Shown here in pieces: positions 15,746-25,338 of a stretch of DNA of 64,000 bases (its first letter is position 1; every line of letters begins with the position of its first letter). The position numbers were made by a program, and so were the translations under genes. The notes under the pieces are model-generated. The model ran no database searches and was not told where the DNA came from. It worked only from the letters and a program-made list of their open reading frames with translations. Source of the DNA: Spirochaetaceae bacterium (GTDB taxonomy: Bacteria > Spirochaetota > Spirochaetia > Treponematales > Treponemataceae); the NCBI GenBank assembly GCA_017416145.1, contig JAFQDD010000024.1, forward strand, positions 1 through 64,000, given 5' to 3'.

Positions 15746-17788
15746 ATGGCAAACAAAGTAAAGATTTCTGACCTTGTTCTACGTGATGCACATCAGTCTC
15801 TACATGCAACTCGCATGACAACTGCTGATATGCTTCCTATCTGTGACAAACTTGATAAAATTGGCTACTGGGCTCTAGAAGGCTGGGGTGGAGCTACATT
15901 TGACTCATGTATTCGTTTCTTAAATGAAGATCCATGGGAAAGACTACGCAAACTACACGCTGCTCTTCCTAACACACCAATCATGATGCTTCTACGTGGT
16001 CAAAACCTTCTAGGTTATCGCCACTATGCTGATGACGTAGTTGATAAATTCGTTGAAAAAGCTGCTGAAAACGGTATCGGTGTTTTCCGCATTTTCGACG
16101 CTTGTAATGATCCTCGTAACCTACAACGTGCAACAGAAGCTGCTAAAAAAACTGGTAAACACGTTCAAATGGCTATTTCTTATGCTACAACTCCTTATCA
16201 CACAAAAGAAGTTTATGCTGATTTAGCAAAATCTTATGCAGATTTCGGTGCAGATTCTATCTGTATTAAAGATATGTCAGGTCTTCTAAAACCTTATGAA
16301 GCTTACGATTTAGTAAAAGCTATCAAAAAGGCTGTAGATTTACCTGTAGAAATCCACTCTCACGCTACAACAGGTCTTTCTGTAGCAACTCTAGCAAAAG
16401 CAGCTGAAGCTGGTGCTGATATCCTTGATACAGCAATTTCTTCAATGGCTATGGGTACATCTCACTCACCAACTGAAACAATCGTAGAAATGTTCAAAGG
16501 TACAGAGATGGACACAGGTCTTGACCTAAATACACTTCTAGAAATTGCAGCATATTTCCGTGATGTTCGCAAAAAATATGCAAAATTCGAAAGCTCATTC
16601 TTGGGAGCAGATACTCGTATTCTAGCTTCTCAAGTTCCTGGTGGAATGCTTTCAAATCTTGAAAACCAACTTAAAGAACAAGGTGCATCAGACAAAATTG
16701 ATGACGTTCTTAAAGAAATTCAAGTTGTACAAGCTGATTGTGGTTATATTCCACTTGTTACACCAACTTCACAAATCGTTGGTACACAAGCTGTATTTAA
16801 CGTACTATTTGGTCGTTATGCAAAACTTACACAAGAAACTCGTGACCTTGTTGTAGGAAAATATGGAAAAACTCCAGCTCCTGTAAACGCTGACCTTCTA
16901 AAAGAAGCTCTAAAACAAAACAACATGACAGAACCTGTTACATGTCGTCCAGCTGACCTAATCGAAAACGAATGGGACAAAATGGTTAAAGAAGCTAAAG
17001 AAAACGGCGGAAACGGAAGCGATGAAGATACATTGACATACGCAATGTTCCCAAAAGTAGCTCCAAAATTCTTTGCAGAAAGAGAAAAAGGACCTATCTC
17101 TTCAGATTCATTTGCTGTTCCAAAATCAACAGGAAACGCAAACGGTGGTTCTTACACAGTTACTGTAAACGGTCAAGCTTACAACGTAACAACTTCTCCA
17201 TCTGGTGATAAAATGAATGTAAACGTAAACGGTACAGCTTACGACATTGCATTCGGTGCTCCAAGTGCTGCAGCTCCTATAGCTCCAGTTTCAACTGGCG
17301 GTGCAGATATTAAAGCTCCTGTTGCTGGTACAATCTTAAAACTTGTTGCTCCAGCTGGTTCAAACGTAAAAGCAGGTGATACTGTAATTATGGTTGAATC
17401 AATGAAAATGGAACTTGAAGTAAAAGCAACAGCTGATGGAAAAATCGACTACGCTGTAACTCAAGGTGCTCAAATCCAAGCAGGTCAAGTAATTGCAACA
17501 ATCGGTGGTGGTGCTGTTGCTGCTCCTGTAGCTCCAGCTACTTCAGCTCCAGCAGCAGCTGCTCCAGTTTCAACTGGTGGTGCAGCTGTAAACGCTCCTG
17601 TTGCTGGTACACTTCTAAAGAACTGTATGGCAGAAGGTGCTGCTGTAAAAGCTGGTGATACAATCGTTATGATTGAATCAATGAAAATGGAACTTGAAGT
17701 TAAAGCTACAGCAAACGGAACAGTTCACTACTTAGTTTCAGCTGGTGCTGCAATCCAAGCTGGTCAACCACTTGCAGAAATCAAATAA
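15746..17788 (+). CDS. oadA: Oxaloacetate decarboxylase alpha chain with two biotinyl domains
   Basis: The carboxyltransferase subunit (680 residues) of the Na+-translocating oxaloacetate decarboxylase; it moves CO2 from oxaloacetate to biotin, leaving pyruvate. The N-terminal TIM barrel shows LRDAHQSLHATRM, GATFDSC and HSHATTGLS (metal site). A conserved linker domain follows (to about residue 450). The C-terminus carries two complete biotin carrier domains in tandem, each with ESMKMELE: biotin-accepting Lys554 and Lys647, 93 residues apart and joined by an Ala/Pro linker. One domain is usual. The two copies are very similar at DNA level, pointing to a recent internal duplication. The gene lies between oadG and oadB. 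A pyruvate or methylmalonyl carboxyltransferase role is less likely given oadB. Confidence 0.93.
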   Translation: MANKVKISDLVLRDAHQSLHATRMTTADMLPICDKLDKIGYWALEGWGGATFDSCIRFLNEDPWERLRKLHAALPNTPIMMLLRGQNLLGYRHYADDVVDKFVEKAAENGIGVFRIFDACNDPRNLQRATEAAKKTGKHVQMAISYATTPYHTKEVYADLAKSYADFGADSICIKDMSGLLKPYEAYDLVKAIKKAVDLPVEIHSHATTGLSVATLAKAAEAGADILDTAISSMAMGTSHSPTETIVEMFKGTEMDTGLDLNTLLEIAAYFRDVRKKYAKFESSFLGADTRILASQVPGGMLSNLENQLKEQGASDKIDDVLKEIQVVQADCGYIPLVTPTSQIVGTQAVFNVLFGRYAKLTQETRDLVVGKYGKTPAPVNADLLKEALKQNNMTEPVTCRPADLIENEWDKMVKEAKENGGNGSDEDTLTYAMFPKVAPKFFAEREKGPISSDSFAVPKSTGNANGGSYTVTVNGQAYNVTTSPSGDKMNVNVNGTAYDIAFGAPSAAAPIAPVSTGGADIKAPVAGTILKLVAPAGSNVKAGDTVIMVESMKMELEVKATADGKIDYAVTQGAQIQAGQVIATIGGGAVAAPVAPATSAPAAAAPVSTGGAAVNAPVAGTLLKNCMAEGAAVKAGDTIVMIESMKMELEVKATANGTVHYLVSAGAAIQAGQPLAEIK

Positions 17789-17803
17789 TTTTGAGGAACT
17801 AGA

Positions 17804-19201
17804 ATGTTAGGTCAAACAAGAAATAAAAAGAACAAAGAAATTATTAGTGCAATGTGCATTATTATGGCTGTTGCTGTAGTTTTTTCTTTTGCTTCTACAA
17901 TTTTTGCAGCTAATTCAAATGATGAAGTTGCATCTTTTAGAACAATGAGTACTGCTGTTATTAAGGGGTCAGAAAATGTTCCTGAAATTTCTGTTGGTGC
18001 TTTCTTAAAAAATATCTGGAAAAATACAGGTATTAATCAGTTAATTAATGGTGAAATTCCTGCTGGTGAACACGTAGCATCTGAAGATCCTTTTGCAGGA
18101 ATTGTAGCTCCAGGTTGGCAAAAACTTTTGATGATGGCAATTGGTTTCTTAATCATCTACATGGGAGCTGGTCGTGGATTTGAACCATTACTACTTATTC
18201 CAATCGGATTCGGTACAGTATTAGTAAACATTCCTGGTGCAAATATGTTTGCAGAAGGAACTGGTATGCTACGTATCATCTACGATGCTGGTGTTGGTAA
18301 CGAGTTCTTCCCAATGCTTATCTTTATGGGTATTGGTGCAATGACAGACTTTGGTCCACTAATTGCAAACCCAAAAATGGCTTTACTTGGTGGTGCAGCT
18401 CAGCTTGGTGTATTCTTCACACTATTCGGTGTTGCTTTAATGAACTTGATTCCTGGAATCGACTATAACATGCTACAAGCTAGTGCTATTGCAATTATCG
18501 GTGGTGCTGACGGTCCTACATCAATTTACGTATCTGGAAAACTTGCTCCAGAAATGATGGCTGTTATTGCAGTTGCTGCATATTCATATATGGCTTTGGT
18601 TCCAATGATTCAACCACCTCTAATGAAATTACTAACAACAGAAAAAGAACGTAAAATCAAAATGGAACAACTTCGTCCTGTTTCAAAAGCAGAAAAAGTA
18701 TTGTTCCCAATCGTTCTATTGATTTTAACAATGCTTCTTCTTCCATCTGCTGCTCCTCTAATTGGTATGCTTGCATTTGGTAACTTCTGTAAACAATGTG
18801 GTGCTGTTGACCGTATTGCAAAGACAATGGAAAACGAACTTCTAAATATCGTTTCTATTCTTCTTTCACTAGGTGTTGGTTCACAAATGACACCAGAAAA
18901 GATTATCAACGGAAACTCAATAGGTATTATTCTTCTTGGTCTATTGGCATTCTGTGTTGCAACTTGTGGTGGTCTATTGATGGCAAAATTGATGAACCTT
19001 TTCTTAAAGAAAAAAATCAACCCACTTATTGGTTCAGCAGGTGTTTCTGCAGTTCCAATGGCAGCACGTGTTTCAAACAAAGTTGGTCTTGAATACGATC
19101 CAGGTAACTTCCTATTGATGCACGCAATGGGACCAAACGTTTCTGGTGTTATTGGTACAGCTATTGCAGCCGGTGTATTCATTGCAACTTATGCAAAATA
19201 A
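17804..19201 (+). CDS. oadB: Oxaloacetate decarboxylase beta chain, Na+ pump
   Basis: The integral membrane subunit (465 residues) that decarboxylates carboxybiotin and exports Na+. It has about ten hydrophobic segments. Family signatures are the GIGAMTDFGPLIANP loop, AIAIIGGADGPTSIY with the key aspartate, and the C-terminal GVSAVPMAARV...DPGNFLLMHAMGPNVSGVIGTA. There is an N-terminal hydrophobic helix (residues 15-36) and about 60 further residues before the core, longer than the shortest family members. The start follows GAGGAAC. The operon supplies Na+ motive force and pyruvate; a sodium gradient may also serve the MotAB-type flagellar motor, which is conjecture. Confidence 0.94.
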   Translation: MLGQTRNKKNKEIISAMCIIMAVAVVFSFASTIFAANSNDEVASFRTMSTAVIKGSENVPEISVGAFLKNIWKNTGINQLINGEIPAGEHVASEDPFAGIVAPGWQKLLMMAIGFLIIYMGAGRGFEPLLLIPIGFGTVLVNIPGANMFAEGTGMLRIIYDAGVGNEFFPMLIFMGIGAMTDFGPLIANPKMALLGGAAQLGVFFTLFGVALMNLIPGIDYNMLQASAIAIIGGADGPTSIYVSGKLAPEMMAVIAVAAYSYMALVPMIQPPLMKLLTTEKERKIKMEQLRPVSKAEKVLFPIVLLILTMLLLPSAAPLIGMLAFGNFCKQCGAVDRIAKTMENELLNIVSILLSLGVGSQMTPEKIINGNSIGIILLGLLAFCVATCGGLLMAKLMNLFLKKKINPLIGSAGVSAVPMAARVSNKVGLEYDPGNFLLMHAMGPNVSGVIGTAIAAGVFIATYAK

Positions 19202-19234
19202 TTTTTAAAAGATTGTAAAATCTTTTAGAGAAAG

Positions 19235-19270
19235 CGCAACTTACTTTTTGGTAGGTTGCGTTTTTTTTAC
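19235..19270 (+). terminator. Terminator after oadB
   Basis: CGCAACTTAC pairs with GTAGGTTGCG (one mismatch), followed by seven or more T. A second, AT-only hairpin (TAAAAGATT...) precedes it at 19205-19227. Confidence 0.87.
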
Positions 19271-19340
19271 TAAAATCCAAATATCAATTTTCCGATAATG
19301 AAAGTGATGAATGTTATTTTGATATTTTGGGGGAAAATAA

Positions 19341-19868
19341 ATGTCATTAAATTCAATTACTGGTATTGGAAATGTTTATAGTAGTTCTGTAGTGGGACAA
19401 ACTGCTGTACAATCTGCCACAATGCAATCTGAGGAAAATTCATTTGCAGCTTTGGTGGAATCTATGAAAGCGAAACAAAACGGGGAAACCCTTTCTTCTA
19501 GCAACGTAATAGATGATGGTCGATTAAACGGAGACTACACATCTGGATTTGCTGGAACATACACATCTGAAGCCGATAAAAACTCTTTGCCAACTGGAGC
19601 TGCTGCAAACTCTGTAGGCGTTGCATACAACAACAAAACCATCGACAGAACAAGCAAATTATACGAAAAATCTTTGGAACTTGAATCATATTTTGTAAAA
19701 ATTATGCTTAATTCAATGAAAAGCACACTTTCTGGCACGGGTCTAAACGGAGAAAAATCCTATGCACAAAAAATGTATGAAGATATGCTTTACGACGAAC
19801 TTGCAGTTTCTATGACCAAAAATGGAAACTTTGGTATTGCAGACCAGATTTATTTGGAATTGGCATAA
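19341..19868 (+). CDS. flgJ: FlgJ-like flagellar rod-binding protein
   Basis: A 175-residue protein whose C-terminal 75 residues match the rod-binding domain of FlgJ: KLYEKSLELESYFVKIMLNSMKSTL then YAQKMYEDMLYDELAVSMTKNGNFGIADQIYLELA. It has no muramidase domain, as in other spirochaetes where FlgJ is only the rod cap/scaffold. The N-terminal 90 residues are Ser/Thr/Asn-rich and low in hydrophobic content, as expected for an exported unstructured tail. It has a strong GGGGG Shine-Dalgarno. It is monocistronic, with a terminator behind it, and separate from the flagellar operon at the right end. Confidence 0.82.
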   Translation: MSLNSITGIGNVYSSSVVGQTAVQSATMQSEENSFAALVESMKAKQNGETLSSSNVIDDGRLNGDYTSGFAGTYTSEADKNSLPTGAAANSVGVAYNNKTIDRTSKLYEKSLELESYFVKIMLNSMKSTLSGTGLNGEKSYAQKMYEDMLYDELAVSMTKNGNFGIADQIYLELA

Positions 19869-19925
19869 AATTAAAATCATCTTACTTGAAAATCGATTTT
19901 TGTATCGAAATCTAGTAAACTTTCT

Positions 19926-19963
19926 AAATAGAGGCCGTTACCCAAAACGGTCTCTATTTTTTT
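19926..19963 (+). terminator. Terminator after flgJ
   Basis: AAATAGAGGCCGTT pairs with AACGGTCTCTATTT (19946-19959) with one G-T pair, followed by T. Confidence 0.87.
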
Positions 19964-20053
19964 ATCTAAAAGATATTATTTTGAAATAACACTTGTTTAT
20001 TTATATTTTTTTATTGGACTTATTGTATTTTAAAATCATAGTACTATAGGAAT

Positions 20054-20229
20054 AATGTTTTAAGCTTTAACTCAAAATGTTTTAAGCTTTAACTCAAAAT
20101 GTTTTAAGGCTTAGCGCAAAATGTTTTAAGGCTTAGCACAAAATGTTTTAAGCCTTAGCGCAAAATGTTTTAATACTTAACTTAAAGTATTTTCAAGCTG
20201 AGATTAAAATATGTTAAGGTTTGAACCAA
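20054..20229. repeat. Tandem array of 22-bp repeats upstream of the type I restriction operon
   Basis: At least eight to nine head-to-tail units with an exact 22-base period starting at 20054, 20076, 20098, 20120, 20142, 20164, 20186 and 20208. Typical units begin AATGTTTTAAG and end CTTAGCGCAA. Units 1-6 differ by a few bases; units 7-9 decay progressively. There are no spacers, so it is not a CRISPR. The rest of the 19869-20423 intergenic stretch holds a terminator at the left and the hsdR promoter at the right. Confidence 0.93.
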
Positions 20230-20354
20230 AATTACAACTTTTTTCATTTCATAGTGGTAAAAAACTCAATAATAAAGACTTGCGACATTTTGCAATTTTC
20301 ACTTCTCAAGTTCGAGAAAAACTTTTTTTGTAATTAGTAAAATTCTTGTAAATA

Positions 20355-20363
20355 TGGTATAAT
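20355..20363 (+). promoter_or_regulatory. Extended -10 of the hsdR operon
   Basis: TGG-TATAAT with TATAAT at 20358-20363; no good -35 is visible at 17 nt, as common for extended -10 promoters. It is about 55 nt before the hsdR start. Confidence 0.5.
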
Positions 20364-20423
20364 GTTCTTATAGTTTTTTGCAAAATTGTATACGAAATTA
20401 GTTAATTTAGGGTAGTGTAATTT

Positions 20424-22736
20424 ATGGACGACTCATTAGATAATAGCTTTAACGAAACAGAAACTCGAGAAATTATTACAGATGCACTTAAGTCTAAAGG
20501 TTGGAAACTTAAGCTTAATATGCGTTATGAATATAAAATAACAGATGGTCGTGTTCAAATTGATGATGATGGAGAATCTTTTCGCGAACAACCCTTGTTT
20601 GCTGATTATCTTTTGTTTGCTCCAAATAACCAGCCTCTTTGTGTATTAGAAGCAAAACGTGCAAAAAAGTTCGAAGGGACTGGTATCCAACAAGCCATAA
20701 ATTATTGCAATCTTTTGAACGCTCCTTTTGCAGCTTCAAGTAATGGAAAATCTTTTGTTTTTACAAGTTTATTAAATGGTCATGAAGAGGAATTTTCTAT
20801 GGATCATTTTCCAACTCAACAAGAACTTTGGCAAAAATTTGTTCAATTGAAAAAATATACTCCAGAACAGATTGAAATTATTAGCAAAGATTATTATCAC
20901 GATGTAAACGGTAAAGAACCACGTTATTATCAACGTGCAGTTATTGATAAAGTTGTTGAAGCTTATGCTCGTGGTGTAAAACGAATGATGTTTGTTATGG
21001 CTACAGGAACTGGAAAAACTTATACAGCTTTTCAGATTTTGCATCGTCTTATGCAAAGTGCAGTTGGCAATAATATGCGTGTTCTTTACCTTGCAGATAG
21101 AAATGTTTTAATTGATCAAACAATGGATCAAGATTTTAAACCTTTCGGCAACAAAATGATAAAAATTGAAAATCGAACTGCAAGTACAAGTTATGAAATC
21201 TTTATGAGTCTTTATCAGCAGTTAGTTGAATATAATCTTACTCCTGGTGCTCCACAACCTTATGAACAATTTTATCCAAACTATTTTGATGTAATTATGA
21301 TTGATGAATGTCATCGAGGTTCTGCAAAGAAAAATTCAGAATGGCGAAAAATCCTCGATTATTTTAGTGGAGCGGTTCAAATTGGTATGACAGCAACTCC
21401 AAAAGATGATGCAGATAGTGACAATTCAAATATCAGTTATTTTGGGGAACCACTTTATACATATTCTCTCAAACAAGGTATCGAAGATGGATTTTTGGCT
21501 CCCTATCGAGTAACAAAAGTTCACATCAATGTTGATGGTGGAATGGATATTAATGAGGAAGATTCTTCACAATCTGGGGGAAAACTGGAAGTTGGTCAAA
21601 CTATAGAAAAAAAAGACCTTGCATTAAAGCTTGGAATAAAAAAACATTATATGGTTGCTGCAGAGCGAATTACAAAATTTCTTGAGAAAATTGGTCCTAT
21701 GACAAAAACTATCGTATTCTGTGATGAAGAAATTGATGCAGCACAAATGCGTTCAGCCCTTATCCATTTTAACGAAAGTCGACAAGCTGAAAATCAAAAT
21801 AAATATATTATGCGTATTACATCTAATGATACCGAAGGTAAAAAACATATTAGCGATTTTATTTCTAAAAATGTATCTACTCCGACTATTGTTACAACAA
21901 GCCAACTTCTTTCTACAGGTGTAGACACAAAAGCTGTAGGTTTAATTGTTCTATATCGTAATGTTTCAAGTATGACAGAATTTAAACAGATTATTGGTCG
22001 GGGAACAAGAATTGTAGAAGAAAAGAAATATTACTTTGATATTTTAGATTTTAGAAATGTAAGTGAATTATTCTTTGACCCAGCTTTTGACGGTGATCCA
22101 CTTCCTCCAGAAGGACCAGGCAATAAAAATAAACCAAAAAGAAAGAAGTCGCCAAAATCAGAACCAAAGCCAATCATTACAGGAGATGGTCACGAAATTT
22201 ATATAGATAATGAAACTAAGATGGTTCTTGATGAACATGGAAAACCAATGACTGTTTCATACATAGAATTTTCAAAAGAAAAACTTAGTACCCTATATTC
22301 AAGCCTTGATGATTTCCTTGCACAATGGAATAAAGTCGAAAGAAAGCAGATTATTGTAGATCAAATGGAAAAAGTTGGAATCAAAATAGATGAACTTTGT
22401 AATCATTATCCAGAAAAATTCCAAAGTAGAGATATTTTTGATATCATTGTAAATGTTGCTTTTAATGAACCAATGCTTTACAGAACAGAAAGAGCAAAAC
22501 GAATCAAAGAAAAGAACTTCTTGGAAAAATTCCAAGGGGATGCAAAACGAGTTCTTGAAGTTCTAATGCAAACCTATGCAGACCAAGGGATTCTTGCTTT
22601 TGAAGAAAATGAAGCACTTAAAGCCCACGAACTTCAAGATTTAGGAACTCCAATATTTATTAAGAGTCTTTTTGGTGGAAAAGACCAGTTCAAAAAAGTA
22701 ATACGTGATATAGAAAAAATTCTCTACGCAGCATAA
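20424..22736 (+). CDS. hsdR: Type I restriction enzyme, R (motor/nuclease) subunit
   Basis: The 770-residue HsdR subunit translocates DNA and cleaves it in the R2M2S complex. The N-terminal nuclease region shows FADYLLF...CVLEAKRA, the D...E-X-K active site (about residues 54-73). The helicase part has Walker A ATGTGKT (about 193), DECH (about 294), MTATP, and VTTSQLLSTGVDTK with IIGRGTR in the second RecA domain. The C-terminus is an EcoEI-type domain for assembly. An in-frame Lys/Pro-rich linker lies near residues 565-590. It is first in the operon hsdR-hsdM-fic-hsdS. The start is the ATG at 20424, behind TTAGGG at modest spacing. Confidence 0.93.
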   Translation: MDDSLDNSFNETETREIITDALKSKGWKLKLNMRYEYKITDGRVQIDDDGESFREQPLFADYLLFAPNNQPLCVLEAKRAKKFEGTGIQQAINYCNLLNAPFAASSNGKSFVFTSLLNGHEEEFSMDHFPTQQELWQKFVQLKKYTPEQIEIISKDYYHDVNGKEPRYYQRAVIDKVVEAYARGVKRMMFVMATGTGKTYTAFQILHRLMQSAVGNNMRVLYLADRNVLIDQTMDQDFKPFGNKMIKIENRTASTSYEIFMSLYQQLVEYNLTPGAPQPYEQFYPNYFDVIMIDECHRGSAKKNSEWRKILDYFSGAVQIGMTATPKDDADSDNSNISYFGEPLYTYSLKQGIEDGFLAPYRVTKVHINVDGGMDINEEDSSQSGGKLEVGQTIEKKDLALKLGIKKHYMVAAERITKFLEKIGPMTKTIVFCDEEIDAAQMRSALIHFNESRQAENQNKYIMRITSNDTEGKKHISDFISKNVSTPTIVTTSQLLSTGVDTKAVGLIVLYRNVSSMTEFKQIIGRGTRIVEEKKYYFDILDFRNVSELFFDPAFDGDPLPPEGPGNKNKPKRKKSPKSEPKPIITGDGHEIYIDNETKMVLDEHGKPMTVSYIEFSKEKLSTLYSSLDDFLAQWNKVERKQIIVDQMEKVGIKIDELCNHYPEKFQSRDIFDIIVNVAFNEPMLYRTERAKRIKEKNFLEKFQGDAKRVLEVLMQTYADQGILAFEENEALKAHELQDLGTPIFIKSLFGGKDQFKKVIRDIEKILYAA

Positions 22737-22767
22737 GCAAATAATTTAAGAAGTAAAAGGATAAAAT

Positions 22768-24243
22768 ATGTCATTTTCATGGAAAACAGCACGCAATATA
22801 ATGAGAAAAGATCAGGGCATTTCAAGTGATGTTCAAAGATTGGAAGAACTTATATCACTTGTATTTCTTCGTATTTATGATGCCTTGGAAGAAGAATGGG
22901 AAGACGAAGCTGATAACGATGGACGTGAATTTAATTCAGTTTTTGCAGAAGAAAAATATAAATGGCATAATTGGGCTTTACCAGATGAGAACGGAAAAAC
23001 TCTTACCGGAGATGAATTATTAATTCTTGTGGATGAACTTTTTAAATACTGCAAAAAAGTAAATGTAGAAGGACTTGAACCTCGTCAACGAATTATTCGA
23101 AAAGTTTTTACAGATTTGAATCAATACATGAAAGACGGAACAAATCTTCGTGAACTTGTAGATGTTGTAAATGAACTAAATTATCACGATGCAAAGCAGC
23201 GAAATCTCTTTGGTCAAATTTATGAGGAAATGCTAAAACTTTTGCAAGGTGCAGGAAGTGCTGGTGAGTTTTATACACCACGTGCAGTAACAAAATTTAT
23301 AGTGGAAATGTTGAATCCAAGAGTTGGAGAAACTTTTGGAGATTTTGCTTGTGGAACAGGAGGCTTTCTAACAGCTGCAATAGATTTTTTTCATGAACAA
23401 AAAAATGTTTCAAATGAAGATGTAAAGAAAATTAATAATTCCATATTTGGATTTGAATATAAACCATTCCCTTATCTTTTGTGTAATACAAACCTTTTGG
23501 TACACGGAATTGATACACCACAAATTGAATATGGAAGTGCTTTTTGCAAACCCATAAACGATTTTGACGAAGCAGAAAAAGTTGATGTTATTGCAATGAA
23601 TCCACCTTATGGTGGAGTAACAACAGCTGCGGAACTTACAAACTTTCCTGCTCAGTTTAAGACAAGTGAAACAGCAGTTTTATTTATTGCATATATTACA
23701 AAACGCTTAAAACAAAACGGTCGTGCAGGTGTAATAATTCCAGATGGATTTCTTTTTGGAAACGACAACGCCAGTGTTGAAGTAAAAAAAGTTCTTATAG
23801 AACAAATGAATCTTCATACAATTATTCGCTTACCATCTAGTGTTTTTGCTCCATATACAAGTATTACAACAAATATTCTTTTCTTTGATAACAAAAAGCC
23901 AACAGAAGAACTTTGGGTTTATCGAATGGATATGCCTGAAGATTTAAAGCATTTTTCAAAAACAAAGCCAATTACAGATGAACACATGGAAGTTGTAAAA
24001 CACTGGTGGAATAATCGAAGTGAAATTGCCGAAGAAGGAAACGAAAAATCCAGATGCTTCAAAAAATCAGAAATCGCTGCAAGTGGCTATAACCTTGACC
24101 TTTGTAAATATCCAAAAGAGGAAGAAGAAATTTTAAGTATAAAAGATACAATCATAAATTATAAAAAGCATAGTGAAGCTGCAGAAGAAAAAATCAATTC
24201 AACACTAGCAAAAATTACTGAAATTCTTGGAATTGAATTGTAG
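22768..24243 (+). CDS. hsdM: Type I restriction enzyme, M (methyltransferase) subunit
   Basis: The adenine-N6 methyltransferase of the type I system, 491 residues. The N-terminal helical HsdM domain is followed by FYTPRAVTKFIVEML, motif I FGDFACGTGGFL (about residue 191) and motif IV NPPY (about 278). These define a SAM-dependent gamma-type N6A methylase. The C-terminal coiled region (KKHSEAAEEKINSTLAKITEIL) should contact HsdS. It starts 31 bp after hsdR behind AAAAGGA and is followed 12 bp later by the fic gene. Confidence 0.94.
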   Translation: MSFSWKTARNIMRKDQGISSDVQRLEELISLVFLRIYDALEEEWEDEADNDGREFNSVFAEEKYKWHNWALPDENGKTLTGDELLILVDELFKYCKKVNVEGLEPRQRIIRKVFTDLNQYMKDGTNLRELVDVVNELNYHDAKQRNLFGQIYEEMLKLLQGAGSAGEFYTPRAVTKFIVEMLNPRVGETFGDFACGTGGFLTAAIDFFHEQKNVSNEDVKKINNSIFGFEYKPFPYLLCNTNLLVHGIDTPQIEYGSAFCKPINDFDEAEKVDVIAMNPPYGGVTTAAELTNFPAQFKTSETAVLFIAYITKRLKQNGRAGVIIPDGFLFGNDNASVEVKKVLIEQMNLHTIIRLPSSVFAPYTSITTNILFFDNKKPTEELWVYRMDMPEDLKHFSKTKPITDEHMEVVKHWWNNRSEIAEEGNEKSRCFKKSEIAASGYNLDLCKYPKEEEEILSIKDTIINYKKHSEAAEEKINSTLAKITEILGIEL

Positions 24244-24255
24244 GAGAAGTCAGCA

Positions 24256-25332
24256 ATGGCAGAAAAAAATCCTTTTGAAATAGATTTTGAAGAATATATT
24301 CGCAATACGGAACCTGCAAAAAAAGATAAAACTTATGCATGGTCAACGGCTATTGGTTTGCAGCAGGTCGATGGTCTTACTCCCTCAAAATATCTTTTTG
24401 AAACTGCAAAACGCAATATTGAGGGGGAAATAACTTTTGATGAAGCAAAATCCCTTATTGATACTTATTATGAATCCAAAATTGAACGGATTGATGATTC
24501 ACAAGAGCGAACAGAAGAAGCCGATAAGGTCGCATCAAGAATTGCCCAAATCTTAAGCGAAAATTCCTTTAATTTTTCTCCTTCGCATTTGATTGCAATT
24601 CACGGTCGTCTTTTTGAAGGAATATTTAAATTTGCAGGAAAGCTTCGTGATTATGATATTTCAAAGCGCGAATGGGTGTTGGATGGCGATACAGTTATGT
24701 ACGGAGCTGCTTTTGAATTGAAGATGGCATTGGATTACGACTTTGAACAGGAAAGAAACTTTAATTATAAGAACTTGAGCATTGAAGAAATTGTAAGGCA
24801 CATTACATTCTTTGTTTCTCGTCTCTGGCAGATTCATGCGTTTGGAGAAGGAAACACAAGAACAACGGCGGTTTTTACAATCAAATATCTTCGTTCTCTT
24901 GGATTTTATGTAAATAACGACATTTTTGCGGAAAATTCATGGTATTTTAGAAACGCCTTGGTTCGTGCAAATTACAACAACCTGCAAAAAGGCATTCACG
25001 AAAATCATGAGTTTTTGGAAAAGTTTTTCCGAAATCTTTTGATGGGCGAACATAATGAACTGAAAAATCGCTATTGCCATATCCGTTCTACCGAACAAGT
25101 AGCGATAAATCCAGAAAAAAGTAGCGATAAAGTAGCAATAAAACGAAAAAATAGCGATATAATTATTGATTACCTTAAGCAAAATGATTCTATCGATAAT
25201 CAGAAAGCAAGAGAAATTACAGGCCTTTCATCTGCTGGTGTTCGTAAGATTTTTACCAAACTTGAATCTGACGGTCTTATTGCAGGATTCGGCGAGAATA
25301 AAGGCAGATATTACAAAATAAAAAAGGATTAA
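24256..25332 (+). CDS. Fic-domain protein with C-terminal winged helix, inside the type I operon
   Basis: The 358-residue protein has a Fic fold with the active-site loop HAFGEGNTRT (His about residue 194). It fits the HxFx(D/E)GN(G/K)R pattern apart from Ala for Pro and Thr for Gly, so AMP or other nucleotide transfer is plausible. The last 75 residues form a winged-helix-like DNA-binding module (IIDYLKQNDSIDNQKAREITGLSSAGVRKIFTKLE), preceded by a Lys/Ser-rich linker. I could not find a clear (S/T)xxxE(G/N) inhibitory motif. It lies between hsdM and hsdS with 12- and 6-bp gaps, so it is co-expressed with them. A role in regulating or backing up restriction is inferred from position only. Confidence 0.88.
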   Translation: MAEKNPFEIDFEEYIRNTEPAKKDKTYAWSTAIGLQQVDGLTPSKYLFETAKRNIEGEITFDEAKSLIDTYYESKIERIDDSQERTEEADKVASRIAQILSENSFNFSPSHLIAIHGRLFEGIFKFAGKLRDYDISKREWVLDGDTVMYGAAFELKMALDYDFEQERNFNYKNLSIEEIVRHITFFVSRLWQIHAFGEGNTRTTAVFTIKYLRSLGFYVNNDIFAENSWYFRNALVRANYNNLQKGIHENHEFLEKFFRNLLMGEHNELKNRYCHIRSTEQVAINPEKSSDKVAIKRKNSDIIIDYLKQNDSIDNQKAREITGLSSAGVRKIFTKLESDGLIAGFGENKGRYYKIKKD

Positions 25333-25338
25333 CCTCAA

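Noticed and set aside
20054-20229. CRISPR array
   Set aside because: Repeats are head-to-tail with no spacers, 22-bp period, no cas genes nearby.
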